Source: Arenicola marina (taxonomy: Eukaryota > Annelida > Polychaeta > Arenicolidae). From it: a DNA stretch of 64,000 bases. Positions 31,701-43,700 of the stretch are shown here, piece after piece. The notes under the pieces were generated by a model, which made no database searches, was not told the DNA's origin, and worked only from the letters and a program-made list of their open reading frames with translations. The position numbers and the translations under genes were made by a program. Location: positions 45,172,959 to 45,236,958 of the forward strand of contig OZ025252.1 of the NCBI GenBank assembly GCA_964019135.1, in the 5' to 3' direction. Within the stretch, counting starts at the first letter, position 1, and every line of letters starts with the position of its first letter.

Positions 31701-34700
31701 AAACAATCTTGTTCCTATAGTGATTATATCCCATAACATCCCCTTAAGCATGACTACCGACCTCACCTTAGAGTCTCACTCTAAAACATCTGAATTTTCT
31801 AATGTGAACGAATTCGCTTTAATGGCCCCAAAAAACTTATATAATAGGTGCAATACAAGAAATAAACATACGGAGACTCCAATTAACACCTGATAGTTCG
31901 CAATCATGGCAACAATGCTTATTGTTAAGCAAATAAACAAATCAGGATTAACCACCCCAGGATTATCTCCCAGGAGTCCTGCTCCGCCCACCTCCAGGAT
32001 CAGGTCGCCATAGGTGGTGAGGTCGTCGCCGTCCCAGCCGTACAGGATGCTCTGGATCTCCTGGATCCGGAAGCGGTGTTCGTGCTTCCGCTTCATCTCG
32101 TTGATGTGGTCCGCCATCTTGGTCATGGAGTCCAGGGCCGTCTGGATCACCTCCAGTCCGGAGCGGGCCTTGTCGTAGTTGTTCATGATGTTCTGGAGAT
32201 AAGTGCAATGATCTGGGGGTTTGAGGCCGCTCGTGTGTACCTAAGGGCTTTAAATCACTCATTGAGCCGGAGTGAACTCCCTGGTGATAAACTGTTAGAA
32301 TGGTTTGACTGTTCGACTGTTCAGCCACGTCTGGTACGTCACCAGCAATCGGGCAACGCAGCGGTTTTTTGCCTCTTTAAATAAAGTAACTTATCTATTT
32401 CGTCAACATTCACACTGTCAGATACTGTGTCCAAGACATTTCTCCGTAAGAATTTGAAGATCATACTGAAAGTGGAATTTTTTTTAAGAAGCAGCTTGCA
32501 ATTAGCAAAGAATTTTCAGGAGACGATGAAGGATAAGAGAACGAAACCTGTCCCGCAAACCCATTTGCTAACTCTCACCAGGTATAGAAAACTTCCGAGT
32601 TTTTATCACCCATGTTGCCACATAACACTGTTTCCATAGCGTTTCCCATTACCGGCGGGAAACGAACTGGAGCTTTTCTCACATATAATGAGCGATATTA
32701 TGGGTTGGGAGGGGGAATTGCCATTACCTGCAGGAGGAGGTGCTACTTATAATGAGCGATATTATGGGTTGGGAGGGGGAGATTGCCATTACCTGCAGGA
32801 GGAGGTGGTACTTGAGGATCCGCTGCACGGGTTTGAGGAGATAGGACCCCAGCGGCAGCCCGTGCTGCAGCGCCATCTGTTGACTCTTCAGCGCATCGGC
32901 CAGAACCGGGTTCCTCATCCACTGAGTTAACACGTCCACAGCCCTGCAACCATGACAACCAGACGCTGGGTGTTACATTCCCACGACAGTGTGTCCCGGG
33001 TGCGCGGTGAGAACAGAATATCACATGGCAGAGGCACGTATTGAAAAAAACAGTCCTTTTCCTTGTTTTGTGGGGGTAAAAAGAGCGCTTCACGTCATAA
33101 GTGTTTTACACCAAAGGGCGGCTCTTTAGAGAAACATGGACGATGTTCATTCCAGGTGTAAGAGTTTTATGCAGGAGAAAAACAATTAGGATGTTTCACT
33201 GGGATAGAGCAGCGGCCACCGCTGTATAACGATTCCAGATATACGTGTCAAATGTTTTACTGTGTACACGGTGGGAAGCCCAGTAGAGCGTCTGGAGTCT
33301 GTCTGGAGGTGGCAGCACCCCATGTTAAAGCAGCCTACTTACATGCGCCATCTTAGATTTTTTACATTTTAGAATCAAGACTAGAAGTATCTCAAAATTG
33401 TGATGCATTTAAATTTTATATCTCGTTGAGTCTGTAAAACAACAATTTCAACATAACACTGCGCGGGCTAGTTTACGCGCGCGGACGTCCTAGCGAGTCG
33501 CGGTCGACATCACACAGAATACCGAACAGCGAAAAGGCGCGCAGGATTATAAAGCCGGCCACCAACGTCTGCTCCGGTGAACAAATTTGCTTCTCTGCGG
33601 ATAGCCCACAGGCTTTCAGGATTTAAATTCAAGACAGAATATACTTATTTGACATGGAGATCGGTAATATAAAAATTACAGAACATACTGATTTAACCCT
33701 TTGACGTTCATCATAATGCACCAATGTAGGAGACAACGGACTCAGCCAAGTGAACATGTGAAACATTCACATACATCTTGCTGCCCATTGAAAGTATCGT
33801 GCATAATTACCAAGTGACAGAACTATTTTCATAATCAGAATAACCAAGCGATCTGGGGACAAAATGTCAAACAATGAATAGCCATGCGTGGGCGACAATC
33901 GGCGAGAATCGGCGAGAACTTACCCCGGATAGTTGGTGCAGTAGTCGGTGTAGATGAGGAAGCCCTGATTCTTGTCGACGAAGCACTGAGCCAGGCGGAC
34001 TGGGTCAGAGTCTGCGCTCTGCAGGAACTCCAGGAAACAGCTGTAAGGAGGGGACATGGGCAATGTTAAACCAGGAAACAGCTGTAAGGAGCGGACATGG
34101 GCACTGTTAAACCAGGAAACAGCTGTAAGGAGGGGACATGGGCACTGTTAAACCAGGGAACAGCTGTAAAGAGGGGGCATGGGCACTGTTAAACCAGGAA
34201 ACAGCTGTAAGGAGGGGACATGGGCACTGTTAAACCAGGGAACAGCTGTAAAGAGGGGGCATGGGCAATGTTAAACCAGGAAACAGCTGTAAGGAGGGGG
34301 CATAGGCACTATTAAACCAGAAAACAGCTGTAAGGAGGGGGCATAGGCACTATTAAACCAGAAAACAGCTGTAAGGAGGGGGCATGGGGGCTGTTCATCT
34401 AGGAAACAGCTGTAAGAATGGAGCATGTGGAACTATTAATTCCGGAATTAGCTGATAGGAAGATTCATTAGCAACTGTTTGCAGGAGGGAAGAGGGTAAC
34501 GTTGGAAAAGGGAGGAGTGCCGTCCAAGAACGGTGGTGCGGGAAGAATGAGGGCGGCATCAGAAAGTGACGCTAGCGTGGGAATAGAAGGAGCGGTGTCT
34601 GAAAGGGGAGGATGGTTCGGAAAAGGCAGGGGGGCGCCGGAAAATGGAGGGTGGGGCCGGGCAAAGTCAGGGTGGCGCAGGGAAGGACGGTGGCGCGGTG

Positions 34701-37700
34701 GGAGAGAGGGTGGTGTTGGGCAAAGTGAGGGTGGCGCAGGGAAGGACGGTGGCGCGGTGGGAGAGAGTGTGGTGGTGGGCAAGGTGAGGGTGGCGCGGTG
34801 GGAGAGAGTGTGGTGCTGGGCAAGGTGAGGGTGGCGCAGGGAAGGACGGTGGCGCGGTGGGAGAGAGTGTGGTGGTGGGCAAGGTGAGGGTGGCGCGGTG
34901 GGAGAGAGTGTGGTGCTGGGCAAGGTGAGGGTGGCGCAGGGAAGGACGGTGGCGCGGTGGGAGAGAGTGTGGTGGTGGGCAAAGTGAGGGTGGCGCAGTG
35001 GGGGAGAGGGTGGTGCTGGGCAAGGTGAGGGTGGCGCAGAGAAGGACGGTGGCGCGGTGGGAGAGAGTGTGGTGCTGGGCAAAGTGAGGGTGGCGCAGTG
35101 GGGGAGAGGGTGGTGCTGGGCAAGGTGAGGGTGGCGCAGAGAAGGACGGTGGCGCGGTGGGAGAGAGTGTGGTGCTGGGCAAAGTGATGATGGCGTGGGG
35201 AAGGACGGTGGCGCGGTGGGAGAGAAGGTGGTGTTGGGCAAAGTGAGGGTGGCGCAGAGAAGGACGGTGGCGCGGTGGGAGAGAGGGTGGTGCTGGGCAA
35301 AGTGAGGGTGGCGCAGAGAAGGACGGTGGCGCGGTGGGAGAGAGTGTGGTGCTTGGCAAAGTGATGATGGCGTGGGGAAGGACGGTGGCGCGGTGGGGGA
35401 GAGGGTGGTGCTGGGCAAAGTGAGGGTGGCGCAGAGAAGGACGGTGGCGCGGTGGGAGAGAGTGTGGTGCTGGGCAAAGTGATGATGGCGTGGGGAAGGA
35501 CGGTGGCGCGGTGGGAGAGAAGGTGGTGTTGGGCAAAGTGAGGGTGGCGTGGGGAAGGACGGTGGCGCGGTGGGGGAGAGGGTGGTGCTGGGCAAAGTGA
35601 GGGTGACGCAGGGAAGGACGGTGGCGCGGTGGGAGCGAGTGTGGTGCTGGGCAAAGTGAGGGTGGCGCAGGGAGGGACGCGGGCGCGGTGGGAGAGAAGG
35701 TGGTGTTGGGCAAAGTGAGGGTGGCGTGGGGAAGGACGGTGGCGCGGTGGGAGAGAGGGTGGTGCTGGACAAAGTCAGGGTGGCGTGGGGACGGGAGGGT
35801 GGCGAGGGGGCGGGAGGGTGGCGCGGTGAGACAGAGAGAGTGGTGTCGGAAGGAGAGGGCCAAGCACGGTCGTTATAGATCCTTAAAACGAGCATGTGTC
35901 TGTGATCCATCTACAGCAGCAGTGTTTGCCAAGCTGGTGACTCATCTGCTGGCAAATCCCAGCCACAATTACGTAATGTTTACTCTCTCTCTCTCTAGTG
36001 TCGTGATCCACGCAAGTCTCGGTGACGGCGAGATCTCGTGCAGTGGTCACAGCTACGTGGTCCATCACTATCACTGACGATTAACAAGGCATAGATCTAC
36101 GTTGCTCAAGCGACAGTTGTGTTCACACTGTAAAGTCCCACCCTGCATGGAGCGAAACGTGTGAACTTTGGATCACAAACACACACACATTGTAACCCTT
36201 CGCAATGAGGGCAGCGCACACGTCGTACTATCTAGGTGTAGTTGGTTGCATCCTCTAACTTTAGAGCACCCAGATTACAGAGAGCACGGCGACATGATCT
36301 TTCCGATCGATACAATTCACACTCAATACTGATGTCTATATTGAGGATCAACGGGAAACAAAAACAGTGATCGGTACTGCTCCATAAAGGTTGTCAATAC
36401 CTGATGATTTTCACAATAGTTTTAAAGGGAAATGCCGGGCCAATATCATTTACATTTCCAGTTAAACTATAGGGAATTAACTAAACATTACATAGAATAT
36501 ATATTATTTTAATCATACATTAGTGAAGTTCCAAGCACTTTTGCCCGACCACCATGGGTACCGCCTCAGTGCACTGATAACGATAATGACTAACTCGCCG
36601 GCGATGAAGCGACCAGTAGGTTTAGACGACTACTACCACCGGAAGCTATAATAATTTCTGGCGAGTCGGACCAAGAAGTTGACTATTTATTTTCCTTAAT
36701 GTGATAAAAAATGTGGCATTAATGTGGCAGAACTAATATATATATTGTAACTAACAGCGCCACCTATGAAGGAGAACATTCCGAACGCCAACCACTCCAG
36801 GTTAACCTGTTATGAGTGACGAGCAGGCAGCTTGATCTACCACCTCCTCCACCCCTCCACCCCCGCCCCCCCCCCCACCCGCGCACCCCCTCCCTCCACC
36901 CCCGGACCCCCTCCCTCCACCCCCGGACCCCTCTCCCACCCCTGTTTGTTATCGTTACACCCTGGCAGCCACAGGACTGTCAAGCGTTACTGTCTCATCC
37001 CTGTCGCTTTAACACGTTTGATAGTCAGTCTCAGCGAAACTCCTTCACTCCTGACCTACAGTGCATAAAGCTTGGCAGTAACCAGAGATTATGTAAGCTA
37101 CGCCATCTCTGATGTAACTAGAACATAATACGCTTGTAAGGTCGACCAGCTTACAACAGCTTCATCAAGTTCGCATCGTCTACTAATGTTACGTACTAAT
37201 GCATTCTGTGCTAGATTCTAGGCTCTCACTCGGCCAGAATTCGGTGCTAGATTCTAGGCTCTCACTCGGCCAGAATTCGGTGCTAGATTCTAGGCTCTTA
37301 ATGGGCCAGTATTCGGTGCTAGATTCTAGGCTCTCACTCGGCCAGAATTCGGTGCTAGATTCTAGGCTCTTAATGGGCCAGTATTCGGTGCTAGATTCTA
37401 GGCTCTCACTCGGCCAGAATTCGGTGCTAGATTCTAGGCTCTCACTCGGCCAGAATTCGGTGCTAGATTCTAGGCTCTTAATGGGCCAGTATTCGGTGCT
37501 AGATTCTAGGCTCTCACTCGGCCAGAATTCGGTGCTAGATTCTAGGCTCTCACTGGGCCAGAAATCGGTGCTAGATTCTAGGCCCTCACTGGGCCAACAT
37601 TCTGTGTTAGATTAAAAGCCTCTAATATGTCGCGAAATGTCCTAGGCACTCATATGGCCAGTATCCTGTGCTAGATGCTAGGCATTTTAACAAGTCACAA

Positions 37701-40700
37701 CTAGTTATGCAATGCTAGGATCTCACACGGTTCTCATCATATCGTAGTTTTACATTTAGTCTCCGTATTCCGTACACACACAGACAGACAGACTGATAAG
37801 GCGTCAGTAATAAGCACAAAAACAGCGGCACAGAGCTTGACGAGGGCCATCATGCAGCCAGACTCCCGCTTTACGAGCGGTCGTTTTGCGCGTTGGCTCC
37901 GTGTGTACGAGGTGTGGCAACGGGGAGCTGAGAGTGCACCGGTTTTATGCCCAGATTCTCAACTTGCTGCATCAAATCCAGACTGAGGGATGAGATGCTA
38001 GGACAGCAACGGGCGACTCGCCCCTAAAACGGCTGGACGTTCAAAGACAGGCGTCACCCCGTCTGCCAGGCCCTCACCGGGCGAGGGCGAGGGCGAGGGT
38101 GGGGTCGGGGGACGGGGGCAGAAGGTTGCGTTATCTTATGGTTAGAGTTTGAAAGTGAAAGACGGAATGTCTTGCCGAATGTTCTCCCAGGCGATTTTTG
38201 CGGAACTCACGGTGGGATCTGCGAGCGTCGTCTGCTTACAGAGCGTCGTCTGCCTTAGCATCGTCTGCTTACAGAGCGTCACCTGCCTTAGCATCGTCTG
38301 CTTACAGAGTGTCACCTGCTTTAGCATCGTCTGCTTACAGAGAGTCACCTGCTTTAGCATCGTCTGCTTACAGAGAGTCACCTGCTTTAGCATCGTCTGC
38401 TTACAGAGTGTCGCCTGATCTAGTGTCGTCTGCTTACAGAGCGTCGTCAGCCTTAGCATCGTCTGCTTACAGAGTGTCACCTGCTTTAGCATCGTCTGCT
38501 TACAGAGTGTCACCTGCTTTAGCATCGTCTGCTTACAGAGAGTCACCTGCTTTAGCATCGTCTGCTTACAGAGTGTCACCTGCTTTAGCATCGTCTGCTT
38601 ACAGAGAGTCACCTGCTTTAGCATCGTCTGCTTACAGAGTGTCGCCTGATCTAGTGTCGTCTGCTTACAGAGCGTCGTCTGCTTAGAGTGCCGTCTGCTT
38701 ACAGAGCGTCGTCTGACCTAGTGTCGTCTGCTTACAGGGTGTCGTCTGACCTAATGTCGTCTGCTTACAGAGTGTCGTCTGCTTAGAGTGCCGTCTGCTT
38801 ACAGAGCGTCGTCTGACCTAGTGTCGTCTGCTTACAGGGTGTCGTCTGGTTACATAGCGTTGTCTGCTTACAGTGCGTCGTCTGCTTACAGAGCGTCGTC
38901 TGACCTAGTGTCGTCTGCTTACAGAGCGTCGTCTGACCTAGTGTCGTCTGCGTACAGGGCGTCGTCTGCTTACAGAGCGTCGTCTGCTTACAGAGCGTCG
39001 TCTGCTTACAGAGCATCGTCTGCTTACACAGCTTCGTCTGACCTAGTGTCGTCTGCTTACAGGGCGTCGTCTGCTTACAGAGCATCGTCTGACCTAGTGT
39101 CGTCTGCTTACAGGTTATCGTCTGCTTACAGAGCATCGTCTGCTTACAGAGCTTCGTTTGACCTAGTGTCGTCTGCAGAGCTTGCAGGGCGTTCGCCGCC
39201 TGCGTAGAGAGTCTGCTCAGGCTTTATCCCACACTAGTGGCAAGCCGTGACTCTTAACAAAGCGGCAGTAAGTGGAGGGATTTACCGCGTCTCCGGCACA
39301 TTTCGGACTGCGTATGGGAAGGTCTTGTGGGTGGGCGGGTTGGAACAAAACACCATGCTGCTGATGTATGTCAGAGATAGCCAGCCTGGTGTTCGCGGGG
39401 AACACAAGGCCTGCTTTGTGGACCACATTACAAGCCGCGTCCTCCCAAACTCTCCCCTCAAGAGAGGCATTGTCTAAGAGTCTTAGGCGCTCGGCTTTGT
39501 CCTGAACGGCATGACGCACGGTGTGCCTCAGTCTTGGTGTCTATCTTCCCTAGAGTCACGCCAGTGTCAGGACTGGCGAATAGAGACTTCTAACTTTGAC
39601 CCTATGCGTCGCCACACTAGTCCTAATGCAGCTTAGTCCGATGAACCTCCAGAATCAAACCTATTCCCATTCTTGTATAAAATTAAATATAATGAGATTG
39701 TGTTTTGCGCACATAATGGCTAAACTGGGCCTCCAGGAACGATGAACGATATGACTGGATGGTCGGTGGGTTGTCTATTCAGGACGCTTTAACCACTTTT
39801 GGTCATATCGCGTCAAAGGGAGAAGGAAGGGAGAGTGGAGCCATGTCACCGGGTTAACCCCCTATTCTTTGCGAAGAAAGACATAGGATCTTTATCCTGC
39901 GACCATGGCCACAGCGGGGCTCGAAACACCGATCCACGTGCCGTTAGGCTCTCAGGTGACCAGCTATGACTGGTTGAAATACGCCCCAGGTTTGGCGCCT
40001 GGGCCTGCATTCGAACCCAGGACCAAGCAGACCGCCATAATTGCTTTTGGTACGCGCGGATATCAAGCTATGTTTACCATTATAGGTCTATGACGGCCAG
40101 ACAACGAGTAGGTGTCAACACCCAAACAGTGACCCATAATCATCGCGTTGCCATGAGAGCATCAACCAGAAAGCGTTACCATTGGAAACCTGAAATAAGC
40201 GTTGCCCCGCTGGCCAAGTGTGTTGCGCGCTAAAGCCGTAACGCATGTTTGCCCATTGGACCACGCACCCCGTGATCAAATAAACATGCTGCCAGGCCTA
40301 ATCCCCTGTCCTATCCGGGGTGCTTTCATAGTGTTAGCAAAGAAAACTAACAACTTGGCCCCGCCAACCTCATTTCACTAATACCCGCTTGACAACTGAT
40401 CTTGAAGCTGTTGACTAAAGAGGGTACACTTTAATTAATCTGTCAGAGTATATCTCGTGTACGGAGGGGATCTAGGAGTCAGGGCCACGTTTACCCGGGG
40501 AATTGACCGATCCAGGCCGCCAATCATTCATTGACGTCACTGTTGCTTTTATCCAATCGTGTGGCGAAAAAAAGGTCTTTCACGTGCGTTATGTCCGACA
40601 AAAAAGTCCGACAAACAAAGCAGCAGGTCACTTTCTGGTCAGTGAGTACGCTTCGCGCGGGGTTTTGGCCTCTTACCTGTTGAAATCGTGGATGTCGACA

Positions 40701-43700
40701 ATGTTGCCGAAGAGAGTGTCTACCTCAGTCTGAACCAGATGCAGCTCCCCCTGGCGACTGCTGATGAAGACAAGGTAGCCCTGAAACACAAACATAAGAC
40801 ACGGTCTTTAGATTGAGTTAAAAAGAATAGCAGGGGTTAATACGGGATCAAGGACATGATTGAACAACTGACGAGGGTCTCACACTACTAACTCAGGCAT
40901 GATTGAATAACTGACGAGGGTCTCACACTACTAACTCAGACACTATGTGTCCTTCGGAATGAATCATGCATTCTACTAACCATATTTTACATCCAGAAAG
41001 TGTCATTATCTTGTACTAACTCAAGACAGGATTTAGCTGTTGGAGTGGATTACGCATTCTACTAAAAGAATATCTGACCTTCAGAAGGGGTCATTATGCT
41101 GAGACATTGTTTAAACTTGTGAACATTCAGAATGGGTCACACTCTACTGAGGCACTTTTTAAGAAAGGGTCAGGCATTCTACCGAACACTCTCGTGTTCT
41201 TTACAACGGATAAAAACGATACTGAAAATTTACATAAATTCTTTTGAAGAGATGTCACGTCTTCCAACTGGAACACTAATCTCTGAGACAGATCCAGACC
41301 CCCGACGGACCCAGTCAACCCAGGGCCACACCCCGTCCCCTTACCTTCTACCCCCACCCCTCCCCTTACCCCAGCCCCCCACCCCTCTCATTACTCCCGC
41401 CCTCACCCCTCCCCTCCCCATACCCCTCAACCCCGGTCCCTCATACATCATTGGGACTTGGGAGAATTAAAACTCCGGAAGCTGCTATCTCGGAACTGCC
41501 ATTCATCACGTCAGTCGAGACATCGTTACCATGGTTACGGGGACAGAGCGCAAATCGCCGCAGCAAATTGTCTGGAACGACATCAGAGGCCAGGAGCCGG
41601 AGGCCAGGAGCCGGAGGCCAGGAGCCGGAGGCCAGGAGCCGGAGGCCAGCATTCCGGTGGGATCCCGACTGAGCAGGACGTCCGGGATCCCGAACAGCAC
41701 GTCCGGGAGACACGCGCTCCGGACAAAACTGCCCTGGATCCCACAGACTGACGGCCAGACACAGCTGGATCCAGATGCCACGAGATTTAATGACGGCGGG
41801 GGGTGTGGGGGCTGGGGTGAAGGGGGGGGGGGAGTAGATATACTTAGTACCACCCACCCACCATCCGGCGACGGAAATAGTTTTTTTTAATTACGTCACA
41901 CTCGTTATAGTTAGCCTCCCCCCCCGAACTCTTTCCTTAATATATAGGGCTGGCACTACCCCCTTCCACCAGCAGTATATTGAGAGGTAAGGAGGGGAGG
42001 GGAGGGGGATAGCTATGGCAGCTGTCATGACGAGGTGCAGTAACCCCCACCCCTCCCCCGGGTAAACAAGACTAACACCGTGGTGAGCGCTCAATAGTTC
42101 AGTGAGCGCGAGGCAATAACCATGAGAGGCGCCTATCAGAGGTCATACACAAGGTCAAATAATTGAGTCGCTGGCGAAGCGTGCCACGAACGCGTTCGCT
42201 ATGGGGAAAGAAGTACCGGTAATTACATTACGAGCCTCATCTGCCAACCGCTGGCGTGTTATTAGGGCGGGTGGAGTGCTGCTTCAGGGGGATCTAAACG
42301 CATCTATGCATAGTATATGTCGGCAAAACGGGACCAGAGAACCGCCGGCTTTTAGGGTGGTAAGTGGGGCCATTCGGATGCCAGAGATTGGGTATCGGTT
42401 ACCCGACTGAAATCATTACTTCAACGCCCGGTAGGGAACCAGACAAGTGTGTTGTACATGATGAGGCACTGACTGATATCGGTCATCAGTTGAAGGGAAA
42501 GCTATATTGTTCAGCGACTCTTTGGAAACAAGGGCGAGCCATATATTTGGGTAACCGTGATGTATGAGTCAAAGCGACCTATAACCACCAGAACACACAC
42601 CTGTACAAATGGGAATCGAACCTCAACCTTAACGAGGCTCATCGCAAAATTCTTTCTGTTACGTAGTTCAGTGGGACATAGCCTTATAAATTTTACTGAA
42701 TATGTAGGTCAGTGGGGCGGTTCCTAATATTATTGAATATGTAGGTCAGTGGGGTGATTCCTAATATTATGGAATATGTAGGTCAGTGGGGTGATTCCTA
42801 ATATTATGGAATATGTAGGTCAGTGGGGCGGTTCCTAATATCATTGAATATGTAGGTCAGTGGGGTGATTCCTAATATTATGGAATATGTAGGTCAGTGG
42901 GGTGATTCCTAATATTATGGAATATGTAGGTCAGTGGGGCGGTTCCTAATATCATTGAATATGTAGGTCAGTGGGGTGATTCCTAATATTATGGAATACG
43001 TAAGTCAGTGGAGTGATTCCTAATATTATTGAATATGTAGGTCAGTGGGGTGACTCCTAATATTATCGAATATGTAGGTCAGTGGGACGATTCCTAATAT
43101 TATGGAATATGTAGGTCAGTGGGACGATTCCTAATATTATGGAATATGTAGGTCAGTGGGACGATTCCTAATATTATGGAATATGTAGGTCAGTGGGACG
43201 ATTCCTAATATTATGGAATATGTAGGTCAGTGGGGCGGTTCTTATGTAGGTGAGTGAGCCGATCATTACATTGAAACCCAGTGGGTAACTGCTCCTGATT
43301 AGAGAAGTCAGTGCCTGGAGACAGTTATTATAAGCAATACCTACATTACATCCGGATCGCTCACCTTGATGATATCCTGAAGGTCGTGCACGTACGTCCG
43401 CTCGGTCTCCAGGATTTCGGCGACCACCCGATCCAGATACGAGGCTCCGGGCATGTCAAACAGGAAGCGGGGCTGGGGCGGCGGGGAGTGGGGGGAGAAG
43501 GCGCAGGCAACCCCCGGAGACGGCATGTCGGTGGGGTCGCCGGCTCGGAGGTCCGCCCGCCTGATGGCCGGGCTGGGGCTGGGACTGGGGCTGTCCCCCC
43601 CCGGGATGTCCACGTGGAGGGCGCCGCGGGGGGTCACACATCCGCCGATCCCCGGGCGCGGTCCGGCCCCAACCACCACCACCCCCACCCTCTCCCTAGT

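Noticed and set aside
29486-31734. Plus-strand frame of 744 codons and minus-strand frames of about 670 codons
   Set aside because: Stop-free 12-bp repeats give open frames in several frames at once; the only real coding here is exon 6 at 29555-29671.
34468-35910. Minus-strand proline/histidine-rich frames of 360-480 codons
   Set aside because: Overlapping frames across the 60-bp G-rich array. The PLEKHG phases join exons 2 and 3 without them.
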